From: Prevotellaceae bacterium
GTDB taxonomy: Bacteria > Bacteroidota > Bacteroidia > Bacteroidales > UBA932
Direction: 5' to 3'
Length of the DNA stretch: 7,148 nt
NCBI GenBank assembly: GCA_031279735.1
Contig: JAITHX010000092.1
Coordinates: 1 to 7,148 of the forward strand
Shown: piece by piece, positions 1 to 6,762 of the stretch
Position numbering within the stretch: the first letter of the stretch is position 1
Layout of the letters: each line of letters begins with the position of its first letter
Notes under the pieces: model-generated
Database searches by the model: none
The model's input: only the letters and a program-made list of their open reading frames with translations
What the model was told of the DNA's origin: nothing
Translations under genes and position numbers: made by a program

Positions 1-60
1 AAACTATACCACTTCTGTCTATTTTTGACTACTATGTGTCATATGAAATATCTCTCGATT

Positions 61-114
61 CTGTCTCATCTGTCAAATCTGTCTCATCTGTCAAATCTGT
101 GTCATCTGTGTGCA
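61..114. repeat. 18-bp tandem repeat, three copies
   Basis: Two identical copies of CTGTCTCATCTGTCAAAT (61-78, 79-96) are followed by a diverged third copy (97-114) that keeps CTGTgTCATCTGT. The array is built from the smaller word ATCTGT. It lies in a gene-free stretch. Bases 1-60 before it show nothing I can support apart from one isolated TAnnTTTG match at 20-27. Similar ATCTGTG-type words are, from memory, common as intergenic repeats in Bacteroidetes genomes; that is recollection and was not searched. Confidence 0.85.
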
Positions 115-142
115 AAAAACCGCACACTGCGTAACATCAGTT

Positions 143-307
143 CGTAATTCGTAATTGACTCGCAGTCGGTCGTAATTCGTAATTCGTAATTCGTAATTGA
201 CTCGCAGTGGGTCGTAATTCGTAATTCGTAATTCGTAATTGACTCGCAGTGGGTCGTAATTCGTAATTCGTAATTCGTAATTGATTCGTAATTCGTAATT
301 CGTAATT
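143..307. repeat. Heptamer CGTAATT array with 42-bp higher-order period
   Basis: The array has 17 copies of CGTAATT in blocks of 2, 4, 4, 4 and 3. Blocks are separated by a 14-base linker GACTCGCAGTSGGT at 157-170, 199-212 and 241-254, and by a short GATT at 283-286. Each linker plus four heptamers makes 42 bp, so 157-198, 199-240 and 241-282 are three full units. The first differs from the other two at one base (C at 167, G at 209 and 251). On the - strand the heptamers read AATTACG and translate as the NYELRI-type peptide seen in spurious predicted proteins. The array ends about 13 bp before the -7 box of the downstream promoter. Confidence 0.95.
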
Positions 308-320
308 GACAAAAAAGGTT

Positions 321-329
321 TATCTTTGC
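321..329 (+). promoter_or_regulatory. Bacteroidetes-type promoter, -7 box
   Basis: TATCTTTGC matches the Bacteroidetes -7 consensus TAnnTTTG(C). Transcription would start at roughly 333-337, giving a leader of about 25 bases before the ATG at 361. The expected -33 TTTG, about 20 bp upstream, would fall at about 297-303 inside the heptamer array, where only AATTCG is present, so the upstream element is weak or provided by repeat DNA. TTGAC at 306-310 is too close to be a -33 element. This is the only promoter I can recognise ahead of the six-gene cluster. Confidence 0.65.
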
Positions 330-360
330 GGAAATTTTGTGTGAATATAATAGCTACTGG

Positions 361-780
361 ATGAACGACAAACAATTGCGAATCGACAAGCTTTATCTGG
401 AAATGGCGAAAACATGGGCAAAAAATTCTTACTGCATACGCAGACAAGTGGGTGCTCTTCTTGTCAAAGACAAAATGATTATTTCCGACGGATACAACGG
501 TACTCCTTCGGGTTTCGAGAATGTGTGCGAAGATGAAGAAGGACAGACTAAAGCTTATGTTCTTCATGCCGAAGCCAACGCCATAACCAAGGTTGCGCGG
601 TCGAACAATAGCAGCAACGGAGCTACACTCTACGTGACTACTTCTCCCTGCATCGAATGCGCGAAGCTGATAATACAGGCGGGAATAGTGCGGGTTGTGT
701 ACTTCGACAACTACAGAAAGGCAGACGGCTTGGAACTGCTGCAAAGAGCCGGAATAGAATTGTGCTACATAGAAATTTAA
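361..780 (+). CDS. Deoxycytidylate (dCMP) deaminase family protein
   Basis: This 139-residue zinc-dependent cytoplasmic deaminase probably converts dCMP to dUMP, the precursor for thymidylate synthesis. It shows the cytidine deaminase signature: H69-A70-E71, with His as zinc ligand and Glu as proton shuttle, then P96-C97-I98-E99-C100, with the two Cys ligands. The NGTPSGF segment (46-52) and the CEDEEG segment are typical of dCMP deaminases (ComEB type) rather than of free cytidine deaminases. An in-frame TTG at 337 would add eight residues, but it sits at about the predicted transcription start, so ATG 361 is preferred; no Shine-Dalgarno is visible. The stop lies 7 bp before the protease gene. 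The gene is visibly more AT-rich than those downstream. Guanine or tRNA adenosine deaminases share the fold and cannot be wholly excluded. Confidence 0.88.
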   Translation: MNDKQLRIDKLYLEMAKTWAKNSYCIRRQVGALLVKDKMIISDGYNGTPSGFENVCEDEEGQTKAYVLHAEANAITKVARSNNSSNGATLYVTTSPCIECAKLIIQAGIVRVVYFDNYRKADGLELLQRAGIELCYIEI

Positions 781-787
781 TCTGTTT

Positions 788-2407
788 ATGGAAAAGAAAA
801 AAAACAAGTATCTCGGACCCCTGCTCTCGCTCACAATGGTTTTACTCGCCTTGCTCACCGGGCTGCAGCTGGGAAAAATGAAAGGTCGGAGGATAGTCTT
901 CGCCGACACGGAGGATAACAATCTTTCGGCGGTTATGGGCTATGTTTCGAAGTACTATGTCGATCGTATCGACATCGACAGCCTGTCGGACAAGTTCATT
1001 CCCGAAATCCTCAAGGAACTTGACCCTCATTCGATCTATATCCCCGCTTCGGAACTGATGCGGAGCGACGAGCCTCTGGAAGGCAACTTCGAGGGCATAG
1101 GGATTACGTTCAACATGTTCAACGACACGGTGGTCGTTGTGAGCGTCATTGCCGGAGGACCATCCTCCGCGTCGGGCGTCAACGTGGGCGACCGGATAAT
1201 ATCGGTCAACGATTCCACGGTTGCCGGAAAGAGGATAGCCCGCGACAGTCTGGTATCGCTTCTGCGCGGCAAATCGGGCAGCAAAGTGCAAATCAGAGTG
1301 AAACGCAGCGGATTCGCCGACTTGCTCCCGCTCGAAATAACCAGAGGCAAAATCCCCATCAAAAGCATCGACGTGGCATACATGATAACTCCGACGACGG
1401 GCTACCTCGGCATCAACAAATTCTCGAAAACCACCTATCAGGAGTTCGTCGTCGCCATCAAGGAGCTTTCTTCGCGCGGAATGTCCGGCATTATTCTCGA
1501 CCTGCGCGACAATCCGGGCGGCTTTCTCGAACAGGCGGTGGCTGTTGCCGGCGAACTGTTTGCCGAAAAACGGCTGATAGTTTATGCCGAAGGACAGACA
1601 GTTCCTCGCGAAAACAGATATTCGCCCGGCAACGGCAAGTGCGGCAAAACCAAAATCGCGGTGCTTATCAACGAACATTCGGCTTCGGCGAGCGAAATAA
1701 TCGCCGGCGCGATTCAGGACAACGACAGAGGCTTCGTCGTCGGGCAGCGTTCGTTCGGCAAAGGGCTGGTTCAGCAGATGTTTCTCCTGCCCGACAATGC
1801 GGGACTGCGACTCACCACCGCCAGATACTACATGCCTTCCGGACGATCGCTCCAGCGGAAATACGAACACGGAACCCGCGCCATGGAAAACTATTACGGC
1901 GAACTCCGGCGGCGGCATGAATCCGGCGAACACCAGAACGCCGACAGCATCAAACACGCCGACACAACGAAATACTACACCTGCGGCGGCAGGGTGGTTT
2001 ACGGCGGCGGCGGCATTACGCCCGACATATTCGTGCCTTCGAAGTTCGACATCGAAATGAAGCGAATGGAAGACCTCGCCTACGGATACGCCTTCGCGTT
2101 CGGCGACAAGCATCGCGAAGAACTCAACAGGATAAACACACTCGGCGACTTGGAGGGATTCTTTGAACGTCACGACCCCTATCCCGAATTTCTCGCTTAT
2201 CTGCAAGCCAATCCGAGCGGACTGAGCGCGGAGAAAATCCGCCTGTCGAAAAAATTCTCGGAGCAGGCGCTCAAGTCCTTCGTCGCCATGCAGACTCCGC
2301 TCGAGGAAACCGGATCGGCTTTCTTCAAAAACAGGGACGACGAAACGGTGCGGGCAGCTTTGAAAGCCATAGAATCAAACGATACGGGAGGCAAAGACAG
2401 TGTATGA
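788..2407 (+). CDS. S41 family C-terminal processing peptidase (CtpA/Prc-like)
   Basis: This 539-residue serine protease cleaves proteins near their C-termini in the periplasm. An N-terminal basic stretch (MEKKKNK) and a hydrophobic segment at about residues 9-28 form a signal peptide or membrane anchor. A short helical region follows, including the ELDPHS motif (77-82) typical of the family, then a PDZ domain at about 100-185 and the S41 domain at about 190-420. The catalytic residues are visible by comparison with E. coli Prc: Ser300 in NEHSASASE, Lys325 in SFGKG (25 residues later, as in Prc S430/K455) and Gln329. The LDLRDNPGG segment (237-245) is canonical. The segment at 358-418, ending in VVYGGGGITPDIFVP, and a roughly 120-residue helical C-terminal part match the Bacteroidetes form as I know it. 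Its 3' end overlaps the next gene by 8 bases. The substrate is unknown. Confidence 0.95.
   Translation: MEKKKNKYLGPLLSLTMVLLALLTGLQLGKMKGRRIVFADTEDNNLSAVMGYVSKYYVDRIDIDSLSDKFIPEILKELDPHSIYIPASELMRSDEPLEGNFEGIGITFNMFNDTVVVVSVIAGGPSSASGVNVGDRIISVNDSTVAGKRIARDSLVSLLRGKSGSKVQIRVKRSGFADLLPLEITRGKIPIKSIDVAYMITPTTGYLGINKFSKTTYQEFVVAIKELSSRGMSGIILDLRDNPGGFLEQAVAVAGELFAEKRLIVYAEGQTVPRENRYSPGNGKCGKTKIAVLINEHSASASEIIAGAIQDNDRGFVVGQRSFGKGLVQQMFLLPDNAGLRLTTARYYMPSGRSLQRKYEHGTRAMENYYGELRRRHESGEHQNADSIKHADTTKYYTCGGRVVYGGGGITPDIFVPSKFDIEMKRMEDLAYGYAFAFGDKHREELNRINTLGDLEGFFERHDPYPEFLAYLQANPSGLSAEKIRLSKKFSEQALKSFVAMQTPLEETGSAFFKNRDDETVRAALKAIESNDTGGKDSV
2386..2391 (+). promoter_or_regulatory. Shine-Dalgarno deciding the GTG start at 2400
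   Basis: GGGAGG lies 8 bases before GTG 2400, inside the end of the protease gene. Strong Shine-Dalgarno sequences are uncommon in Bacteroidetes, and none of the other genes here has one as clear. It supports the GTG over the first in-frame ATG at about 2472, which would remove the conserved N-terminal domain. The GTG start overlaps the protease stop codon region, suggesting translational coupling. Confidence 0.6.
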
Positions 2408-3086
2408 GATAGACACCAACATCTCCGCCGAATCTCGGCTTGCCGATGTGACGATAGAATATCCGAACGTGATGAACGCGCTGGATTATTTCGAGATACC
2501 TCTCGGCCTCGGCGACATGACCATAGCCGAAACCGCCGCGAAATACGGCATCGCCTCCAGCACGCTCGAAGTGGCGATTGCCGTTTACTGCGGGGAAACT
2601 CCCTCGAAGATTCTTGTAGAAAGCGAAATACCCGACCTGCTCAGATTCCTGAAAGCCTCGCACTACAGTTTCAAACTCGACAAAATCCCCGAACTGAAAC
2701 GCCTCATAGCCTTGTTCTCCGAACAGATTCCGCAGGAACAGGGCAAAGTGCTCGTGGCTTTCTTCGACGAATACGTCGCCGAAGTCTATAAGCACTTTCG
2801 CTACGAGGACGAAACGGTTTTTCCCTACATCAACGGCATATTGAACGACCGGACGCCCGGCGACTTCCGAATCAAGGACTTCGAGGACAATCACACCGAC
2901 ATAGAGCAGAAACTCATCGACCTGAAACGAATACTCGTGAAGTATATTCCGCCCTCGGCAGTGTCGCCGCATCGGAAGCAGATTCTGCTGAAACTCATTA
3001 CTCTCGAACAGGATTTGACCTATCACACCAATATAGAGGAGAATATTCTGGTGCCTTTCGTCAAAAGCCTCGAAGGCGACTTCTAA
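2400..3086 (+). CDS. Hemerythrin-domain diiron protein, YtfE/RIC-like
   Basis: This 228-residue cytoplasmic protein has two parts. Residues 1-70 form a small helical domain of the DUF1858/ScdA-N kind (ISAESRLADV, then a YFEIPLGLGDMTIAETAAKYGI segment). Residues about 80-225 form a four-helix hemerythrin bundle. Candidate iron ligands are H88, H132 with E136 (HFRYE), H165 with E169 (HTDIE), and H209 with E213 (HTNIE). Their spacing closely follows the diiron ligands I recall for E. coli YtfE (H84, H129, E133, H160, H204, E208). YtfE/RIC proteins repair iron-sulfur clusters after nitrosative or oxidative stress and interact with NO. The Cys-Cys pair of the YtfE N-terminal domain is missing; the equivalent region reads PLGLGDMT, so the role may be sensing or iron handling instead. 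The LuxR gene begins 13 bp downstream and is probably its functional partner. Confidence 0.88.
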   Translation: MYEIDTNISAESRLADVTIEYPNVMNALDYFEIPLGLGDMTIAETAAKYGIASSTLEVAIAVYCGETPSKILVESEIPDLLRFLKASHYSFKLDKIPELKRLIALFSEQIPQEQGKVLVAFFDEYVAEVYKHFRYEDETVFPYINGILNDRTPGDFRIKDFEDNHTDIEQKLIDLKRILVKYIPPSAVSPHRKQILLKLITLEQDLTYHTNIEENILVPFVKSLEGDF

Positions 3087-3099
3087 ACTCTTCGCGACG

Positions 3100-3678
3100 A
3101 TGTACGAAATAATAGCCATAGTAGAAAGATCGAAAATCATCAGAACGGGGCTTGCCTCGATATTCAAAACCCACAGTCTGTGCTCCCGCACCGTCAAAAT
3201 GGAAAGCTTCGACGACTGGGATCGCGCTTTCAGAGCGGATAAGCCCGATCTGCTGATAGTCAATCCCGACTGCCTCCGCGACGCCGATCTTGACAAGATA
3301 AAGAGCAGGTTCGACCTCGCGGACGAACTCCCCGTATTCGCTTTGATATACCGGCTCTTTGAACCCGAAACCATTGCCGCCTTCGACGAAGCCATCTATA
3401 TCACCGATTCCGAAGACGCGGTGGTCGGAAAACTGCGCAACCGATACAAAAAGGAACAAAGCCCCGCCGAGAAACTCACCGACAGAGAAAAGGACATCCT
3501 CCGGCATCTGCTGAAGGGACTGTCGAACAAGGAGGCAGCCGACCGCCTCAATATCAGTCCGCACACCGTGATGACGCATCGCAAGAACATTATCGAGAAA
3601 ACGGGCATCCGTTCCCTCTCCGGACTTGCGGTTTACGCCATTATCAACAATATCACCGATATGAACGAAATAAACTAA
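3100..3678 (+). CDS. LuxR-family regulator with degenerate receiver domain
   Basis: This 192-residue DNA-binding transcriptional regulator has the NarL/LuxR layout. Residues 1-105 resemble a response-regulator receiver (IIAIVERSKIIRTGL at the start, KPDLLIVNPD at 48-57), and residues about 125-185 form a LuxR helix-turn-helix (LTDREKDILRHLLKGLSNKEAADRL, then SPHTVMTHRKNI). The receiver looks inactive for phosphotransfer: the phosphoacceptor Asp position is Asn55, the N-terminal acidic pair is E9-R10, and the usual Lys near strand 5 is not evident around YITDS. It therefore probably responds to something other than a histidine kinase, and no kinase gene is present. The hemerythrin gene is immediately upstream, so an NO, O2 or redox input through that protein is plausible but inferred. 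The ATG at 3100 is the only good start, 13 bp after the preceding stop. Confidence 0.88.
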   Translation: MYEIIAIVERSKIIRTGLASIFKTHSLCSRTVKMESFDDWDRAFRADKPDLLIVNPDCLRDADLDKIKSRFDLADELPVFALIYRLFEPETIAAFDEAIYITDSEDAVVGKLRNRYKKEQSPAEKLTDREKDILRHLLKGLSNKEAADRLNISPHTVMTHRKNIIEKTGIRSLSGLAVYAIINNITDMNEIN

Positions 3679-3693
3679 TCCCCCCGAATACGC

Positions 3694-4320
3694 ATGAACA
3701 CCGAACGCACGATTGCAGCCGCTTTGCTTGAGATCAAAGCCGTAAAACTCAGCCCGCGCAAACCTTTCACCTGGGCTTCGGGCTTGAAGTCGCCCGTTTA
3801 CTGCGACAACAGAAAAACGCTCTCCTATCCCGAAACGCGAAGATTGATTTGCGAAAGCTTCGCCGCCCGCGTCGCCGAACTTTATCCCGACGTGCAGCTT
3901 ATAGCCGGCGTCGCCACAGGCGCGATAGCCCACGGCGCGCTGCTCGCCGAGCGTCTGAATCTGCCTTTTGTCTATGTGAGGGCGGCGGCGAAAAGCCACG
4001 GACTTGAAAATCTCGTCGAGGGCGAACTCCCCGACAGAGCGAAAGTTGTGGTGGTCGAAGACCTCGTTTCCACCGGAGGCAGCAGCATCGCCGCAGTCGA
4101 AGCGCTGAGAAGAGCGGGCGCCGAGGTGCTGGGTCTTGTAGCCATCTTTTCCTACGAGTTCGCGGCAGCCGAAGAGAATTTCAAAAACGCCGGATGCCGC
4201 TTCGATACCCTGAGCAACTACTCCGCCCTGCTGAACGAAGCTCTGGCAAGCAATTACATATCAGGCGACGAACCGAAAATCCTGCGCGAATGGCACGACG
4301 CGGCTTCGCGCAATCGCTGA
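3694..4320 (+). CDS. pyrE: Orotate phosphoribosyltransferase
   Basis: This 208-residue cytoplasmic enzyme transfers ribose-5-phosphate from PRPP to orotate, giving OMP, the penultimate step of UMP synthesis. FTWASGLKSPVYCDNR (25-40) is the orotate-side N-terminal motif. IAGVATGAIAHG (70-81) is the phosphate-binding loop. R96, K100 and H102 in VRAAAKSHG form the flexible catalytic loop, which lacks the Lys next to Arg found in E. coli PyrE, as Gram-positive forms also do. VVVVEDLVSTGGS (118-130) is the PRPP-binding signature. Length matches the family (about 205-215). The gene lies 15 bp after the LuxR gene and shares the pyrimidine theme with the deaminase at the start of the cluster. No attenuator or PyrR site is visible in the 15-bp gap. 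Confidence 0.96.
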   Translation: MNTERTIAAALLEIKAVKLSPRKPFTWASGLKSPVYCDNRKTLSYPETRRLICESFAARVAELYPDVQLIAGVATGAIAHGALLAERLNLPFVYVRAAAKSHGLENLVEGELPDRAKVVVVEDLVSTGGSSIAAVEALRRAGAEVLGLVAIFSYEFAAAEENFKNAGCRFDTLSNYSALLNEALASNYISGDEPKILREWHDAASRNR

Positions 4321-4360
4321 ATTGTTGAATCGCTAAATATTAAACATGATTATTTGCACA

Positions 4361-6661
4361 ATGATGAAAAATACATTCTGTTTCTTACTCGTCCTATGTC
4401 TCGGTCACGGAGTTGCACGCTCGCAGGCACCGACCGGACTGACCACCGACCTGCTGGAATACACCGACCGCGTGTTTCTCGACGGCTATCCCGCCAATAT
4501 TTCGCTCGCGGAACTCGGTTCCGCCATCGAAAGGTATCAAATCCCCGAAATACGCAACTTTAATCCGATGTTCGGCTGGATGCTCGACGACTCCAAACCC
4601 GATCTGCGCCAGCGGGCATATCGAATCCTCGTCGCCTCCACAACCGAAGCGCTCGACGCCGACACTCCCGACATGTGGGACAGCAAATGGACGGACAGCG
4701 ACAACTCGGTAGCCGTGCAGTATGCGGGCAAACCTCTGCTGCCCTCGACGGTTTACTACTGGAAAGTGGACGTAAAGGACAACTACGGCATCGTGTCGGG
4801 CTACTCCGACACCCGAAGTTTCCTCACCGCCGCAAAGTTCGACGGCGGGCAGGCGCGCTATCCCGTGCAGCTCGGCGACGAACATCCCGCAGTTGTCGAA
4901 CGCAGAAGCAAGAGCCTCACCTGCGCCGACTTCGGCCGAGCTTCCTTCGCCCGACTGAAACTTACTCTCTCGTCCGACAAGGGCGGCGATACGGTTGTGG
5001 TGCGCATGAGCGAGAAAATCAGCGGCGGACGTCCCGACATGAACCCCGGCGGCAGCATCCGTCATGCCGAATATCGCCTCGCCCTGATGCGCGGCACCCA
5101 TACTTATTCCATTAAAATCCGCCCCGACAAACGAAACACCCACCTCAAGGGCAACGCCAGCATGGTCGATCCCATACTGATGCCCCCCTACATCGGCGAA
5201 CTCACTCCTTTCCGATGCTGCGAAATAGACAACTACGCAGGCAGCCTGTCGGCAAAGGACATAGTGCGGCTCACCGCCAGCTATTTCTTCGACGAGGGCG
5301 CGTCGCGCTTCACCTCGTCCGACACGGTGCTGAACCGCGTGTGGGATCTCTGCAAATACTCCATCAAAGCCACCTCGTTCGCCGGCACTTATATCGACGG
5401 CGACCGCGAACGGATTCCCTACGAACGCGAAGCGCTTATCAGCCAGCTCGGACAATACTGCGTCGATCGCGAATACTCCATTGCCCGACACAGTCACGAA
5501 TATCTGATATTCAACCCGACATGGCCTTCCGAATGGCTGCCCCAATCGCTCTGGATGGCTTGGAACGACTATATGTACACCGGCAATTCCCGCTCGCTGC
5601 AAATGTATTACGACGACCTCCGCGCGAAAAGCCTGATAGGGCTGCGCGACGACAACGAGCTCGTCAGCACCCGCACCGGAAAGAAAACTCCGGAGTTTGC
5701 AGCTTCGGTGCATTTCAAAGGCACGCTGGACAACCTGCACGACATAGTCGACTGGCCTCACAGCGGAATACTCGGTCTCGGAAAGAACGAGGGCGGCGAA
5801 ACCGACGGCTTCGCGTTTACCGACTACAACGCGGTGGTGAACGCCTATCACTACAAATCGCTCGTAACCATGTCGCAAATCGCCGATGTTCTGGGCAAAA
5901 AGACCGAAAGCGAAGAATACGCCCGCCTTGCCGACCGCACCAAACAAGCGTTCAACCTTCTGATGTTCGACCCCGCGAAAGGATGCTACAAGGACGGCGT
6001 CGATACCGACCATTGTTCGCTTCACGCCAACATGTTCGCCCTCGCCTTCGGACTGACGCCGGAAAAAAACATCAGAACAGTGATCGAGTTCATCAAATCG
6101 CGACAAATGGCGTGCAGCATCAGCGGCGCCCTCATACTGCTCGAAGCTCTCTACAAATACCATGAAGCCGATTACGCCTACCGCCTGCTTGCATCCGCCG
6201 ACGAACGCAGCTGGTACAACACCCTCAGAATCGGCGCCACCATCTCGATAGAAGCATGGGACAACAAGTACAAGCCCAATCTGGACTGGAACCAGTCGGC
6301 AGGTTCCGCGCCTGCTTATCTCATTCCTCGCCGACTGATGGGCATAGAGCCTATCGAACCGGGGTTCAGGAAAATACGCATCAAACCCCAGCCCTCGACC
6401 CTGAGCCGCGCCGAAATAAAAACTCCGTGCATACGGGGCGACATATTCGTGTCGTTCGAGAACGATCCGGGCAAATCATTCTCCCTGAAAACGAACATAC
6501 CCGCAAACAGTTCAGCCGAAATATGGCTGCCCAAACTTCCGGGAAAGTACCGGCTGACGGTCGATGATGTCCCGCAAAAGGGAACGGTCAGAGGGAACTT
6601 CGTCGTGGTTAACGCGGGATCGGGAGAACACACGTTCTTAATTATGAATTATAAATTATGA
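4361..6661 (+). CDS. Secreted alpha-L-rhamnosidase, GH78-like
   Basis: This 766-residue exported inverting glycoside hydrolase probably removes terminal alpha-L-rhamnose from plant or bacterial glycans. A signal peptide spans residues 1-23 (MMKNTFCFLLVL...ARSQA). An earlier in-frame ATG at 4346 would add MIICT; ATG 4361 or 4364 gives the better signal peptide. An Fn3-like N-terminal domain spans about 65-160, a beta-sandwich about 160-305, the (alpha/alpha)6 catalytic barrel about 310-660, and a C-terminal beta domain from about 665. The likely general acid is E350 in DGDRERIPYE and the likely general base is E631 in GATISIEAWD. The usual NH pair of the LDWNHxxG motif reads N644-Q645. The PTWPSEW segment (386-392) is typical of the family. 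The last seven residues (LIMNYKL) and the stop come from an intergenic heptamer repeat, so the ancestral end was probably ...GSGEHTF. Activity on rhamnose is inferred. Confidence 0.88.
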   Translation: MMKNTFCFLLVLCLGHGVARSQAPTGLTTDLLEYTDRVFLDGYPANISLAELGSAIERYQIPEIRNFNPMFGWMLDDSKPDLRQRAYRILVASTTEALDADTPDMWDSKWTDSDNSVAVQYAGKPLLPSTVYYWKVDVKDNYGIVSGYSDTRSFLTAAKFDGGQARYPVQLGDEHPAVVERRSKSLTCADFGRASFARLKLTLSSDKGGDTVVVRMSEKISGGRPDMNPGGSIRHAEYRLALMRGTHTYSIKIRPDKRNTHLKGNASMVDPILMPPYIGELTPFRCCEIDNYAGSLSAKDIVRLTASYFFDEGASRFTSSDTVLNRVWDLCKYSIKATSFAGTYIDGDRERIPYEREALISQLGQYCVDREYSIARHSHEYLIFNPTWPSEWLPQSLWMAWNDYMYTGNSRSLQMYYDDLRAKSLIGLRDDNELVSTRTGKKTPEFAASVHFKGTLDNLHDIVDWPHSGILGLGKNEGGETDGFAFTDYNAVVNAYHYKSLVTMSQIADVLGKKTESEEYARLADRTKQAFNLLMFDPAKGCYKDGVDTDHCSLHANMFALAFGLTPEKNIRTVIEFIKSRQMACSISGALILLEALYKYHEADYAYRLLASADERSWYNTLRIGATISIEAWDNKYKPNLDWNQSAGSAPAYLIPRRLMGIEPIEPGFRKIRIKPQPSTLSRAEIKTPCIRGDIFVSFENDPGKSFSLKTNIPANSSAEIWLPKLPGKYRLTVDDVPQKGTVRGNFVVVNAGSGEHTFLIMNYKL

Positions 6662-6671
6662 ATTATGAATT
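6640..6671. repeat. Heptamer AATTATG tract overlapping the rhamnosidase stop
   Basis: Four heptamers (AATTATG, AATTATA, AATTATG, AATTATG) plus a final AATT form a 7-bp period. This is the same family as the 143-307 array read on the other strand (AATTACG), with T for C. The tract begins in the last codons of the rhamnosidase gene and carries its TGA stop at 6659-6661. Confidence 0.85.
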
Positions 6672-6682
6672 GCCTTCGGGCA
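6671..6682 (+). other. Small hairpin with UUCG tetraloop
   Basis: TGCC-TTCG-GGCA folds into a 4-bp stem closed by a stable cUUCGg loop, 9 bases after the rhamnosidase stop. No T-run follows, so it is not a standard intrinsic terminator. It could protect the 3' end of the transcript, or it may simply be part of the adjacent repeat element. Confidence 0.4.
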
Positions 6683-6685
6683 TGA

Positions 6686-6762
6686 GGTATGGGCGGGTGT
6701 CCAAAATACGGGGGCAAGTCTTAAAATCTTGATCCCGAATTTGGGACAGCCAGCGCCATACC
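6686..6762. repeat. 27-29 bp motif in opposed orientation (first two of three copies)
   Basis: Copy 1 (6686-6712, +) has GGTATGGG at one end and TGTCCAAAATACGGG at the other. Copy 2 (6734-6762) is its imperfect reverse complement (CCCGAATTTGGGACAGCC then GCCATACC). The two can pair as a hairpin around 21 bases. A third copy, in + orientation, lies at 6902-6930. The alternating orientation resembles REP/BIME arrangements, but no transposase is nearby to test that. Confidence 0.75.

Noticed and set aside
20..27. TATTTTTG as a second -7 promoter box
   Set aside because: It matches TAnnTTTG, but the -33 region is outside the window and no gene follows for over 300 bases.
157..282. Possible CRISPR array (regular 42-bp repeats)
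   Set aside because: The units are contiguous tandem copies with no unique spacers between them, the content is a heptamer, and no cas genes are present.
143..307. Possible iterons of a replication origin
   Set aside because: No rep gene, DnaA boxes or AT-rich melting region were identified, and the neighbours are ordinary chromosomal genes.
337..360. TTG start for the deaminase, adding eight residues
   Set aside because: It coincides with the predicted transcription start, and the added residues are not part of the conserved fold.
91..921. 276-codon open frame on the - strand with NYELRI repeats
   Set aside because: It is the translation of the heptamer array continued antisense through the deaminase gene; no start signal or protein family is recognisable.
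842..2206. 454-codon open frame on the - strand
   Set aside because: It is a shadow of the S41 protease, whose family motifs and catalytic residues are clear on the + strand.
2325..3999. Two long - strand open frames (2325-3395 and 3061-3999)
   Set aside because: They lie opposite the hemerythrin, LuxR and pyrE genes, all of which have recognisable domains; the antisense peptides have none.
4376..4420. Lipoprotein signal in the rhamnosidase
   Set aside because: The Cys in the hydrophobic core is preceded by LVL with no small residue at -1, so it is not a lipobox; a type I signal peptide fits better.
4394..6163. 589-codon open frame on the - strand
   Set aside because: It is a shadow of the rhamnosidase gene caused by GC-rich third positions; the peptide lacks any known motif.
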